The notes: generated from the letters alone by a model not told the origin. Positions 8,549 through 18,400 are shown, numbered from the stretch's first letter. The stretch is DNA of 64,000 nucleotides from Candidatus Hydrogenedentota bacterium (GCA_903893795.1 CAITNO010000055.1:1-64000), one strand, 5' to 3'. Numbers and translations are program-made.

Positions 8549-8892
8549 TGGACATTCATGAACGTGAACAGGCAGTAGACCCATCCGAGGACCTCATCCC
8601 GAAAAATGAACTCACGCCGCAGGATAAGGAAGACATATACATCCGGGCATCGCGCCGCGCTGGAATTACGCTGGGGTTGTATATCCACACCACGGTGTTC
8701 GTGTGCGTCATCCTTCTCCTCGTCGTCGTGAATCTCCTGACAACCCCTGGATACCTCTGGGTTCTCTGGCCTTTCTTTGGCTGGGGTCTTGGCCTATTCC
8801 TGCATTGGTTTTCCTGCGCGAAGCTGGCGCGGGCCTACGAAAGCATCAGGACCGAAGAAATCGCCCGGCACCTCGAACGTCGGAAAAAATGA
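8545..8892 (+). CDS. 2TM-domain small membrane protein
   Basis: 115 residues with two adjacent transmembrane helices (GLYIHTTVFVCVILLLVVV and LWVLWPFFGWGLGLFLHWF) preceded by EDIYIRASRR and followed by a charged tail. This is the 2TM domain seen at the ends of histidine kinases and as stand-alone proteins. Two overlapping starts exist (ATG 8545 and 8548); either overlaps or abuts the stop of the RHH/Zn-ribbon gene. It probably sits in the inner membrane with both termini in the cytoplasm. Its role is unknown; coupling suggests it works with the upstream regulator. Confidence 0.7.
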   Translation: MMDIHEREQAVDPSEDLIPKNELTPQDKEDIYIRASRRAGITLGLYIHTTVFVCVILLLVVVNLLTTPGYLWVLWPFFGWGLGLFLHWFSCAKLARAYESIRTEEIARHLERRKK

Positions 8893-8952
8893 AAGACCGG
8901 GACCGCGAACACTGCGCAACGCACCCGCCCGTTGAGTATAGTGTATGCCATT

Positions 8953-9399
8953 ATGAACCAGACAAATCCCGGCAAAACAATCGGACCGGACGAAATTTCC
9001 CACAGTGGCCCGCAGCGCGAAAGCCGGTCACTTGCCCTTTTGACCGTGATTCTCATAGCCGTAGTCTTGATCTTCTACTTCCTAGACCCCGCCACCTCGC
9101 GCGGATTCTGGACCTGCCCTTTTCACCGGATAACCGGTTGGTACTGTCCCGGATGCGGCGGCCAGCGGGCGCTCCACGAACTGCTTCACGGCCATTTCAT
9201 CGCGGCACTGCGGCTCAATCCTCTCGCCATCCTCCTGTTCATACCCGCGGCAATTTACGCCTACACGGCCTACGCCTTCCGCGTGCTCGGAATCATGCGC
9301 CTTCCGGCGATTAAAATCCGCAATGGAGCGCTAATCGCCCTGCTCGCCGCAATCATCCTCTTCGGCATCCTGCACAATGTCTGGGGGCCGTTGCGCTAA
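8953..9399 (+). CDS. DUF2752-family membrane protein
   Basis: 148 residues from ATG 8953. Hydrophobic N-terminal helix, then the DUF2752 hallmark with cysteines and arginine (TCPFHRITGWYCPGCGGQRA), the LNP motif (RLNPLAI) and two more membrane helices. Function of the family is not established. No Shine-Dalgarno is visible. A TATAGT box lies only 10-16 bases before the ATG, so the transcript may be nearly leaderless. An upstream in-frame TTG at 8932 would overlap that box and is less likely. Confidence 0.75.
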   Translation: MNQTNPGKTIGPDEISHSGPQRESRSLALLTVILIAVVLIFYFLDPATSRGFWTCPFHRITGWYCPGCGGQRALHELLHGHFIAALRLNPLAILLFIPAAIYAYTAYAFRVLGIMRLPAIKIRNGALIALLAAIILFGILHNVWGPLR

Positions 9400-9463
9400 A
9401 CGCGCACGGGTGCCCTTTCCCGTCCGCTTCTGCCATAATAGGCCCAGGAACGGAGGCACCATC

Positions 9464-10255
9464 ATGCAGGTCATATTGCTGGAGACGAAGGACAAGGCCG
9501 TCGAACTCACGGCGCGCGTGATCGCCGCACAGCTTCGGCGCAAGCCCAACAGCGTGCTGGGCCTCGCCACGGGCCGCACCATGGAGGCGCTTTATGCGCG
9601 CCTGGCGCGGATGCACCGCGAAGAGGGGCTCGATTTCTCCCTGACGGTCACTTTCAACCTCGACGAATACGTCGGCCTGTCCCCGGACCACGAAAACTCC
9701 TACCGCTACTACATGAACCACCACCTTTTCTCCAAGGTGAACATCGACCCGCGCAACACACACCTGCCCGATGGAATGGCAGCCGATCCCGAAGTGGCCG
9801 GCGCTGCCTATGACGCGCTCATCAAGGACGTGGGCGGCATTGATTTGCAGCTCCTCAGCGTGGGTGCCTCCGGTCACATCGGGTTCAACGAGCCCCTTTC
9901 GGCCATGTTCTCACGCACAAGGGTAAAAGCCCTTACACCCAAAACGGTCGAGCAGAATTCACCGCTCTTCCAAAATCCCGCCGACATGCCGCGCCTGGCC
10001 ATCACCATGGGCGTCGGCACCATTCTCGAAGCCGATCAGTGCCTCATGCTGGTCACCGGCTCGAGCAAGGCCCGCGTCCTTGCCAAGGCCGTCGAGGGAC
10101 CCGTCACCTCCATGATCTCCGCCACCGCCCTCCAACTGCACGCAAACTGCACCGTGGTGGTCGATGAGGCGGCAGGCGACTTTCTGGAACAGAAGGAATA
10201 CTATCGCTGGATTTTCGAAAATGACCCCCAGTGGAATGCCTACCAGGATCTATAA
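9464..10255 (+). CDS. nagB: Glucosamine-6-phosphate deaminase-like protein
   Basis: 263 residues, close to E. coli NagB (266). The enzyme converts glucosamine-6-phosphate to fructose-6-phosphate and ammonia in amino-sugar catabolism. Conserved GLATGRT, FNLDEY (Asp67, counterpart of Asp72) and GHIGFNEP (His138 and Glu143, counterparts of His143 and Glu148) are present. The residue matching Asp141, which is Asp or Asn in usual deaminases, is Ser136 here (SVGASGHIGF), a change in the active site. Start ATG 9464 has GGAGG at 9452-9456. It is the last gene before the putative origin. The call is a NagB-fold isomerase/deaminase; normal catalytic rate is uncertain because of Ser136. Confidence 0.82.
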   Translation: MQVILLETKDKAVELTARVIAAQLRRKPNSVLGLATGRTMEALYARLARMHREEGLDFSLTVTFNLDEYVGLSPDHENSYRYYMNHHLFSKVNIDPRNTHLPDGMAADPEVAGAAYDALIKDVGGIDLQLLSVGASGHIGFNEPLSAMFSRTRVKALTPKTVEQNSPLFQNPADMPRLAITMGVGTILEADQCLMLVTGSSKARVLAKAVEGPVTSMISATALQLHANCTVVVDEAAGDFLEQKEYYRWIFENDPQWNAYQDL

Positions 10256-11046
10256 TGTCTCGCCAACGGTCATCCGCGAAAAACAGCGTCTAAAGCCCCG
10301 CCGGACAGCATATCTCTCCAATCCCGTCCTGCAGCCAAAAAAAAGACGGAAAGAGGGTGCGTTTCTTCTTGCTTTTATCGCGATCCTTTGCTAGCATGGG
10401 GACGCGTTGGGGTAAAACCCGGCCCAATATCATGTGGATAACTTGTTGATAAGTCGTGAAGGTGGTGCAGCAGCGTGGAGAGGTAAAATCAGTTCTTCTG
10501 GCACAAGTTGTTGTGCCAAGACAAGTTAGAATAGTGTTAGCAGATCGATCACACTAAGACGGATGAATGCGTAAGTTGTTTTAATACAAGACTTTGCACA
10601 TATCGAGATAGTTGAACAAATGGACACTGCACCCGGTGGATAACATTGTTCCACGGACACTGTAAAACAGTTCAGTGAAAACACCTAAGTTGAATGGTGA
10701 CTAAGAAAGACGCGGTGGATAACCTCCGTGAAAGGTCGTGGAACAATTTGAACCGGAGGCCTGTGGAGTAAATCGGCACAATCGGGGATAACTCCTCAAA
10801 GTTATCCACCGATTCACCCAAGTTATCCCGCAGTGAAAAAGGGTCCACCGGACTTTTGTGGACGGCGGGGGATAAGTTTCCCCGTTATCCCCAGGGAATT
10901 AAAGTTGTAACCAGTTTATTGAAGGATGTTTAGATCGGTTCTTAACCGTATCCACAGGCCTATGACTGGTACTACGGGTTATCTATAGATCGTTCTATTG
11001 AAAACAGGCACAAGTTTTAGACAACCTCAAAAGATGGAGATGTCTT
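10256..11046. other. oriC: Putative chromosomal replication origin (oriC) beside dnaN
   Basis: 791 bases without a gene. One perfect DnaA box (TGTGGATAA, 10433-10441, minus orientation). One-mismatch boxes: TGTTGATAA 10444-10452, GGTGGATAA 10635-10643 and 10714-10722, TTATCCACC 10802-10810, TTATCCCCA 10885-10893, GTATCCACA 10948-10956. Weaker GGATAA/TTATCC cores lie at 10783, 10823 and 10867. The centre (about 10485-10630) is relatively AT-rich, a candidate unwinding element, and has a 7-bp hairpin at 10500-10517. dnaN follows directly, a frequent oriC neighbour. dnaA is not adjacent. A TTGCTT-N17-TAGCAT promoter-like pair lies at 10369-10397. Confidence 0.72.
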
Positions 11047-12159
11047 ATGAAGATCACCCTTTCCCGCCAAGATCTGCTGGCGGCGGTCAACAAGGTCAAG
11101 AGCGTGGTCGCTTCCAAGAGCGCGCTGCCCATTCTCTCCCATATCCTCCTGGAAACAGGCGAGTCGTCGGTCAAGCTGACGGCCACCGACCTGAAAATAA
11201 GCATTGAATCGGAGACAGACTGCGCCGTCGAGCGTCCCGGCGCCATGACGGTCCAGTGCCAGCGCCTTTCCATGATTCTGGCCGAGCTGCCCGCCGACGC
11301 CGACGTGACGCTCGAGTTGATCGAAAACAACGTGGCCGAACTGCGCTGCGGCAAGGTCTGCACCAAGCTCTTCTGCCAGGCCCCCGATGAATTCCCGCCC
11401 GTAAAGGCTTTTCCCGAGACCGGCGCCATGGTCCTCAAGCAGTCCATGCTCAAAAACATCTTCCAGAAGACCTCCTTTGCCATTTGCAGCGACCAGTCGC
11501 GCTACAACCTCACCGGACTCCTCTTTGAGCTGCGCGACGGCAGGCTGACCGTGGTGGCCACCGACGGCCGCCGCATGAGCATGGCCGTGGCCGACGAGGA
11601 AGTGGATGCAAACGACATCCGCGTCATTGTCCCCGCCAAAATGATCCACGAACTGGAGACCCTCCTGGCCTCCGACGGCGATTCCACCGTCGATGTGTGG
11701 GTGGAGGAGAGCCACGCGGCCTTCGCTTTCGACCGCCTGCGCATCGTTTCCGCCCTGATAGAGGGCAATTTCCCCAATTACGACGCCGTTGTCCCCAAAA
11801 AACACGACCGCGAAATTGTCCTTACCACCACCGACTTTATCCGTTCCATGCGCCTCTCCCTGGCCGTCACCAGCGACAAATTCCGCAGCGTTCGCGTTGT
11901 TGCCGGCAATGGCTCCCTGAAAGTCCAGGTAAAGACCCCCGAAGTCGGCGAATTCGAGGATGAAATCCCCACCAGTTACGACGGCGAACCCGTCGAAATA
12001 GCCTTCAACCCCGCCTTCATCCTCGACGTCCTCCGCTACATATCCGGCGAAAAGGTGTGTCTCCTCCTCAAAGACACCTCCAGTCCCGGCATCATCAAGC
12101 CCTACACCGACGCCCCCCAGGACAACTACGTCAACGTCGTCATGCCCATCCGCATCTGA
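11047..12159 (+). CDS. dnaN: DNA polymerase III beta subunit (sliding clamp)
   Basis: 370 residues, standard length for the three-domain clamp that encircles DNA and tethers polymerase III. The opening MKITLSRQDLLAAVNKVKSVV and ALPILSHILLE, the middle NLTGLLFEL ... VVATDGRRMS and the clamp-typical end NYVNVVMPIRI are clear. Start ATG 11047 has GGAG about 8 bases upstream. It lies immediately downstream of the DnaA-box region. A strong terminator follows at 12188, so dnaN is probably transcribed alone. Confidence 0.96.
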   Translation: MKITLSRQDLLAAVNKVKSVVASKSALPILSHILLETGESSVKLTATDLKISIESETDCAVERPGAMTVQCQRLSMILAELPADADVTLELIENNVAELRCGKVCTKLFCQAPDEFPPVKAFPETGAMVLKQSMLKNIFQKTSFAICSDQSRYNLTGLLFELRDGRLTVVATDGRRMSMAVADEEVDANDIRVIVPAKMIHELETLLASDGDSTVDVWVEESHAAFAFDRLRIVSALIEGNFPNYDAVVPKKHDREIVLTTTDFIRSMRLSLAVTSDKFRSVRVVAGNGSLKVQVKTPEVGEFEDEIPTSYDGEPVEIAFNPAFILDVLRYISGEKVCLLLKDTSSPGIIKPYTDAPQDNYVNVVMPIRI

Positions 12160-12187
12160 CACGACAAGTCCCGGCGATACATATTCC

Positions 12188-12223
12188 GGCCCGGTTTCCC
12201 ATCCATGGAAACCGGGCCGTTTT
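12188..12223 (+). terminator. Rho-independent terminator after dnaN
   Basis: Perfect 12-bp stem GGCCCGGTTTCC (12188-12199) with GGAAACCGGGCC (12207-12218), a 7-base loop, then GTTTTC. It lies 28 bases after the dnaN stop. Confidence 0.85.
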
Positions 12224-12528
12224 CAATATGGGGGAGACATTCCTGTCTCCCTTCCCCCTGCACCAGCCCCGGAGAAACCCACGTTGCCGTAGGCAAGATA
12301 CAGTTTTAAGTCCCCCTTCGAAGGGGGATTTAGGGGGATGTTGGTCCCGGTTCCGGCTCCACATCCCCCGCCGCTTCGCGGCACCCGCCTTTAGTCGCAG
12401 CGGCATTTTAATGCGATTGCCCTTCCCCCCGAAAAAAAATTTCCGCAAACGCCCCCACTCTTCCTCTTCCCTTTCCCCCCGGAATGAACCCCAACATCCA
12501 CCCTGTTTTATCCAACAGAGGTGAACAT
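12224..12528. repeat. Intergenic region with palindromic CCCCCTTCGAAGGGGG element
   Basis: 305 bases without a gene. Positions 12311-12326 read CCCCCTTCGAAGGGGG, a perfect palindrome, followed by GATTTAGGGGGATGTTGG. This type of sequence occurs as a dispersed intergenic repeat in many genomes. The remainder up to 12518 is C-rich and shows nothing recognisable. Confidence 0.5.
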
Positions 12529-12996
12529 ATGAAGCGCCGCCTGAAATTCTTCTTGCCGGTGTTCATCACCGGCATTGCGGTCCTCACCGGGACCCCCTGC
12601 AGCGGCCCCGCCGCATACGCCGCCCCCAAACCAAAATACGTTGACCCCGAGAGCAAATACCTCCAGAAATACGTATCCGTCGAAGACGTCTGGGTCGGCT
12701 GGCTTCCCGGAATAGACGCCCGGCCCGACCTTCACGTAGCCAGCGCCCGCGTCTTAAATCGCGGCAAGAAAGCCATTATTGTCCTCGATGTCCGCGTGGC
12801 CCTTCTCGACCAAAAAGGCCTCGTCACCGCCGAAAAACGCGTCCTCAACTATCCCGATGGCACCCCCTGGCAACCCCACCTAGACCCGGCCCAGGCCGCC
12901 GTCTTTTCCGTGCCCCTCCCGCCCACCGAAGGCATATTCCCCCCTGACTGGACCGGAGAACTGCGCATCAGCGTTGTCAGCATACAATTGCCCTAA
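12529..12996 (+). CDS. Exported protein of unknown function
   Basis: 155 residues. Signal peptide from MKRRLKFFLPVFITGIAVL to about A-Y-A, cleaved near AYA-APKPKY. The mature part is a small beta-rich domain (VEDVWVGWLPGIDARPDLHVASARVLNRGKKAIIVLDV is split by charged turns) that resembles DUF1425/YcfL-type secreted domains only in general style; I do not assign it. Start ATG 12529 has GAGGTGAA 6-10 bases upstream. An earlier in-frame ATG at 12484 would destroy the signal peptide. It lies between the dnaN terminator and the CRISPR array and has no clear operon partner. Confidence 0.65.
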   Translation: MKRRLKFFLPVFITGIAVLTGTPCSGPAAYAAPKPKYVDPESKYLQKYVSVEDVWVGWLPGIDARPDLHVASARVLNRGKKAIIVLDVRVALLDQKGLVTAEKRVLNYPDGTPWQPHLDPAQAAVFSVPLPPTEGIFPPDWTGELRISVVSIQLP

Positions 12997-13051
12997 GACT
13001 GTTCCCTAGTTATTCATTCCCATCCTCCGAACAGTCGTACAGAGCCGAGTG

Positions 13052-13083
13052 TCAATTGTCAATTATCAACTGTCCATTGTTTT
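13052..13083. repeat. AT-rich CAATTGTCAATTATCAAC-type word repeat flanking the array
   Basis: Short iterated words (TCAATTGTC, AATTATCAAC, TGTCCATTG) directly before the first CRISPR repeat. Similar run-on words are common intergenic filler in related genomes. It could also serve as part of an array leader. Confidence 0.35.
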
Positions 13084-14173
13084 GCTGTAGTTGGTCCGGA
13101 ACCCCCGCTCAGATATACTAAGTTTCCCCTTGACGTACCCGGTTCCTATGCTGTAGTTGGTCCGGAACCCCCGCTCAGATATACTTTCGTAAGTATGGTT
13201 GTGCAGTTCGTTTCGGCTGTAGTTGGTCCGGAACCCCCGCTCAGATATACTCTTGACTGGGCAATCGACTTAATCCCAAGGCTGTAGTTGGTCCGGAACC
13301 CCCGCTCAGATATACTCCTATCATCACCCTGAATGTACGGGGGTCGCTGTAGTTGGTCCGGAACCCCCGCTCAGATATACTCAGTCAAGGCAACTATATC
13401 CGGTGTTCGGTGCTGTAGTTGGTCCGGAACCCCCGCTCAGATATACTTCTTGTTGAAGCCCATGCCGTCCTCGGACTGCTGTAGTTGGTCCGGAACCCCC
13501 GCTCAGATATACTAAGACGAAAAAGGAAGATCTGCTAAGGTGGGCTGTAGTTGGTCCGGAACCCCCGCTCAGATATACTAAAAGATTGAAATTCCGGGAA
13601 ACATCTGGTGCTGTAGTTGGTCCGGAACCCCCGCTCAGATATACTAACCGCTTGGGCGACTCGCGCACGCTGTCGGCTGTAGTTGGTCCGGAACCCCCGC
13701 TCAGATATACTTTAATTACCGCGGAACTGCTCAAATGTTGGGCTGTAGTTGGTCCGGAACCCCCGCTCAGATATACTTTACTGCTAATAGCTCTAGAACG
13801 CCCTATAGCTGTAGTTGGTCCGGAACCCCCGCTCAGATATACTCGAGGGATTCTCGCTACCCTTAGAACATTCGCTGTAGTTGGTCCGGAACCCCCGCTC
13901 AGATATACTCTACAAAGCTGTTACCGTGGGCACTTATTCGCTGTAGTTGGTCCGGAACCCCCGCTCAGATATACTGATCCCCTCACGCACAATCTGCGCC
14001 ACAAAGCTGTAGTTGGTCCGGAACCCCCGCTCAGATATACTGTTCCGCGATAGTTGACCGTTGTCCACACTGCTGTAGTTGGTCCGGAACCCCCGCTCAG
14101 ATATACTCCAGAAACAAGGTTGCGATGATGCTCGCCAGCTGTAGTTGGTCCGGAACCCCCGCTCAGATATACT
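13084..14173 (+). CRISPR. CRISPR array, type II-C, 17 repeats and 16 spacers
   Basis: A 36-nt repeat beginning GCTGTAGTTGGTCC and ending GCTCAGATATACT occurs at 13084, 13150, 13216, 13281, 13346, 13412, 13478, 13544, 13610, 13676, 13742, 13808, 13874, 13940, 14006, 14072 and 14138. All copies look identical. Fourteen spacers are 30 nt and two are 29 nt (13252-13280, 13317-13345). The GYTGTAG start and the complementarity to the tracr anti-repeat (18646-18680) set the crRNA strand as plus, convergent with the cas operon. No terminal repeat is degenerate, so the trailer end cannot be told from the repeats. Each repeat contains a promoter-like pair TTGGTC-N17-TATACT (repeat positions 8-13 and 31-36). 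Confidence 0.98.
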
Positions 14174-14222
14174 ATTTCCTGTGTAACCCCTTGACAGGGG
14201 CCAGGATAGCGCGCGCGGCGCG

Positions 14223-14567
14223 CTACAAAAGAAGGAGTTGCTCCGGAGCGTCCTCGACATTCTTGGGCGTTTTTCCAACGAAGCTGTCCATCTTGGCGAA
14301 CTGTTTGTCGGTGACGCCAAGGATGCGCACCTGTCCCTTGGGGGGAAGGGCCTGCTTCACCCGTTTGCGATGAACACCGCTCGCCTCTTCACTGGGACAG
14401 AAACGGGCGTACACGCTGAACTGCAACATGGAGAAGCCGTCCTTCAGCAGCGTGTTGCGGAACTGCACATACTTGCGTTTTGCCTCGTCCGAGGTGACAG
14501 GCAAATCAAACAGCACGAAGAGCCACATGCCTTTGTACTCCGACAGTGCGAGTGTGGTCTCGCTCAT
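14223..14567 (-). CDS. cas2: CRISPR-associated endonuclease Cas2
   Basis: 114 residues. Small ferredoxin-fold subunit that forms the Cas1-Cas2 spacer integrase. The N-terminal strand WLFVLFDLPV with Asp21 and the later FSMLQFSVYARF are typical of type II (NMENI-like) Cas2, and the C-terminal part QVRILGVTDKQFAKM fits. It is the last gene of the cas9-cas1-cas2 operon. Its ATG begins 2 bases after the cas1 stop. The array begins 50 bases beyond its stop, on the opposite strand. Confidence 0.95.
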   Translation of the reverse strand: MSETTLALSEYKGMWLFVLFDLPVTSDEAKRKYVQFRNTLLKDGFSMLQFSVYARFCPSEEASGVHRKRVKQALPPKGQVRILGVTDKQFAKMDSFVGKTPKNVEDAPEQLLLL

Positions 14568-14569
14568 GT

Positions 14570-15463
14570 TCAGAACTCCGGCAACAGTATTTCGCGGCGC
14601 TGCCCCTGATACACCTGCGCCACCGACGCGGCAATGCGGGCCAGCGTGTCGAACAGACTTCGGCGCTCCCCCTCGAACAGCACCACTTCGAGCAGCGCAC
14701 CGAAAAGTATCCGTTTGGTGTCCTTGTCGAGTTCAGCGAACTGGTTCGGCGGCGCGGTGTGCCGCGCCACGGCCTGGTCGATCATGGGGCGAAACGGTTC
14801 CATCAGGTCATCGGCAAGGGCATACGCGTTGTAGCGGTTGTGATGATGCATGCCGAGCGACGGATGGAGGCCGGCGCCGCAGACCGCGCGCGCCGTCACG
14901 GCCCGCAGCATGGCATAACCGTAATTGAGCAGTGCGTTGCGCCCCATCAGGTCCCGGTCGCGGATGAACTTGGGTTCATCGGCAAAAAGCGCCGTCCAAT
15001 AGCGCCGTGCCGCCTGGCCTTCCATGTTCGCTGTGTCGCCCGAACGCACCTGATCCGCCAAGGCGCGCAGGCCCCGATCCGTTCCGTGGAGCGTTTCCAG
15101 CGCCTGGGCCTGGGCGCATATCTTTGCCCGCACCACGGCCTGCCACAGGCGTTTGCGCGTGGGCACCGCGCTGTCAATCTGCGCCGCGAAACGCTCCGCC
15201 TGCAAATGGTGCCCCTCAATGGGCAGCATCATGGCCACAGGCAGGCTCTTCGTGTCACAGGCGACAAATACACCGCCCATCTCTGCAAGCCTCGCAAAGA
15301 CGGCCTGGGTGAACGTCAACTGCCGGTGCGCCCCAATCAGCACGGCAATCTCTTCAAAGGGCACGGTCAGATTGGGCATTTCCTTCCGTTCGATCAGCAA
15401 CAGTCCATTGCTGACGGAAAGACGGGCGGGGTCCGACGCCAAATCGAGGATGCGGTCAGTCAT
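14570..15463 (-). CDS. cas1: CRISPR-associated endonuclease Cas1 (type II)
   Basis: 297 residues from ATG 15463. Catalytic subunit of the spacer-acquisition integrase. Metal-binding residues by family position are Glu148 (NMEGQAARRYW), His206 (GLHPSLGMHH) and the Asp218-Asp219/Glu222 group (LADDLMEPFRP). The start overlaps the end of cas9 by 8 bases (ATGACTGA), giving translational coupling. An in-frame start further upstream (15499) would lie deeper inside cas9 and is less likely. Confidence 0.96.
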   Translation of the reverse strand: MTDRILDLASDPARLSVSNGLLLIERKEMPNLTVPFEEIAVLIGAHRQLTFTQAVFARLAEMGGVFVACDTKSLPVAMMLPIEGHHLQAERFAAQIDSAVPTRKRLWQAVVRAKICAQAQALETLHGTDRGLRALADQVRSGDTANMEGQAARRYWTALFADEPKFIRDRDLMGRNALLNYGYAMLRAVTARAVCGAGLHPSLGMHHHNRYNAYALADDLMEPFRPMIDQAVARHTAPPNQFAELDKDTKRILFGALLEVVLFEGERRSLFDTLARIAASVAQVYQGQRREILLPEF

Positions 15464-18400
15464 GGGCGATGATAGGTTCTCCCAAGGGCGAAACGACAAT
15501 CTTCTCGAAACCCAAATTGCGAAGAGCGTCTATGGAACGCTTTACCCACTGCCCTCCGTCCTTTATATCCTTCTTCTTGCGGGAGTCATTGATTCGCACA
15601 AACTCGATATTAACCCCGGAGATGGTACGCGCGACATAATAGGCTCTTGAATCTCCGGCGCTCATACAAAAGAGATCGCCGGGCGAGAGGGTACACACTA
15701 ACCGTGCATCGGGGCCATGGTTCGTGGCTACTACGGGTTGCCCGAGACGAACGCGCTGAACTGCAACAAAGCGATCAACCATGACTCCATCCCAAGAGAT
15801 ACGGCCTTTCCTATCTTTCCTCTCGATGATTTCCATATGGTGGTTCGAGTCGGTTGTCACGAACCGCGGATCTTTGTCTTCTCCGACGGGGAAGGCCGTA
15901 ATGGACTTGCGAATGCGCACGCGATGAATGGGTGTGCTGCCGCCGTCATTCCGCAAGACGGGATGATTGGCTGGGTCGCCAAAGGCCTTTTTGGCGTTGC
16001 GTCCGTTTCCTTCGAAGTGCTCACGGACGGCATCGCGGACGGCGAGATCGACGATCTGGTCGATGTCCGCCTCGGAGAACATGTCTCCGAGGGGCTTGCG
16101 CACCACGTGGTAGTTCTTTCCGTTCTCATCGGTGCGGGGTCTGCTGTAGAAGGTGTCCTCATGGAGCCGCCCCGAAACACGATGGTCCACGCGGTGGGAC
16201 ACGAGAATCGATTCGACAGCCGCGCGCGTGTCTTCCAGGAACGAATCCCAAGGCTGCTCAACCAACTTGCCGAAACCGCGCGCGCGCCCCTTCAAAAGGT
16301 GCTGTTTTTGGGCCGCGTCACTCAACTGCTTGACAGCGGAGCGCGTGGTGAGGGCTATGACCAGCGCATCAACAGCATGGTGGCGGTGATCGTCGCGGGT
16401 CTTGGTGTCTCCTTCGCCCAGGATGCGGTTGAGCCTCCAGGCATTGCGCAGGTACGCCGTAATCTGGCCGGTGTTGGTTTGTATGCGGCTTCGATATTCC
16501 GGCCCATAGAGCCAGCCGAGGTAGCGTGCGGCCAGCTTGGAGGCATAGCGCGTGTCGTTGAGCTTGGTGGAGGACACCTCTTCAAAGTCCCTGACGTCGC
16601 GGGTCTGGAAGCGCTCCAGTTTTTGCCGTGCGGCATCCCCGTTGAACCTCTGTACGCGTCCTATGATTTCATCCCACCTGTCGCTGTGCTCGTAGGACTC
16701 CCACGGTGTCCTATTCCTCTTCACATGCCTGTTTTCCTCGTGATAGCAGAGCGTCTTGTTCATGAAGGAATCGTCCAGGCAGCGGCTGAAGGGGATAATG
16801 TGCTCCACGTCAAACTGCGAATGCTCGCCGAAGAGATTTTCGAAACCAATACCCTTTCCCGTATAGGGACAGGTCCAGGCGCATTCAACGGCAAGCTGGT
16901 ACTTTTCAATGTCGTCCCGTTTGGGGTTGGGGATGCCGGTTTCCTTCTGAATCCTCTCGTATCCAGTCTCCCGCGAATCCTGCCGCTTGCGGTTGTCCTT
17001 GGAGATGCGCATGCGGTCCTCGCGGGACTTCTTGAGTTCCCGGGCGAGTTCGATATGTATTTCGCCGGGTTTCCCATATTTCCGCAGGACGGCATTGACG
17101 ACTTTGCGCAACTCCGTCAGACAGCGCATGACTACCGGATTGCGCACGGCTATGCCTGCCTCTGCAACGGGCATTAATCTGCTGCACGTATTTTTCACCC
17201 AGGCCGACTGGCCGTAGACCTGGTCTTCGGCGGTCTTGAAGGGCACGCCCTGCTCCATGAAAGGAAGCATTTTCGCCAGGGCTTCGCGTGACAGGGCGGC
17301 GTATCCCGGCTCAAGATGGACCTTGGCGAGTTCCTCGGCCTTGTCGGCAGACAAGCCCCACACCTCACGGCCACGGCGCTTTATAGTTTCGGAAGAGTCG
17401 ATTCCCATGAGCTCGCCAATGATGGCGTTCTTCTCGTCGCGGGAGAGGGAGTCCCATCGGTCGCCAAACACGTCGCGCAGCGGCGCGGCGGTGGTATTGC
17501 CCTTGAGTTTCTTCTCGCCGCCTCGTTCAAGGTTGAACTCGACGTTTTCACTCTTCTTAATGCCGAGCAATTTGCGCAGTCCGGGGAAGGTCACTTCGCG
17601 TACCGCGTCCATATGGTCGGCCAACAGCTTTCTCTCTTCCGGGGTGAGTTCGCGGGCCGTACCGTCGTCTAAGCACAGCCGGAGGTCATTCACCTTTTGC
17701 AGGATGCGAAACCGCTGTGCGGGCAAAATGGCCTTGGGCGCCCGTTTCTTCTTTGGCTCCAGTTCGCAGGGACCGACCAGTCCGGTCTGGCTTTTGAGGG
17801 GGCGTTGATTGAAAATGAGATCATGGACATGCTTCTTGGTGTCGGCATTACTCAGTGCGGCGTTATGTTGCGCCTGGGCGGCCCATATCTTCTCGAATTC
17901 GGCATCGTACATGCTTCGCGCAGTCCAGCGTTTCCGGATGCGCTTCTCAATGACCGGATCGAGGCGGTGGAAGAATTCGCCCAAGGTTCGGACGCCGCAG
18001 GCGTTCATGGCCTGTTCGAGATCCGAAATGCTTTGCTTTACTACGCCCAGCTCTTTTTCATCCCTGTCGGATTTTCTGTTGGACAGGAATCCGCGGCGTT
18101 GGGCCAGATGGTATAGGGCGCGGCCGAAGGCAAAGGGTTCAAGGGGATGGTCCAGCGCGCGGGCTCGCAGGAAATAGGGAAACTCGCGCAAGCCCTCAGA
18201 GGTGTTGGCCGGTATACCCTGCGCGATAAACGCGTTGCGAAGGTCCTGATCCAGTTGTTCCAGAAGGTCGTGCCGTGCTTTTCCAGTCTTCACATCGCCT
18301 TCGGGCAGCAGACCGTGCTTTTGCAGCGCGCGGGCCAGACTCATCATGCGCCAGGACTGGCGTTTGGTCTGGCGGCGCCGCTGACGCGCGTCGCGCCGTT

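Noticed and set aside
13333..14320. Several ORFs inside the CRISPR array encoding repeating peptides
   Set aside because: The repeats of the peptide are translations of the 36-nt CRISPR repeat in different frames; there are no ribosome-binding sites and no real protein.
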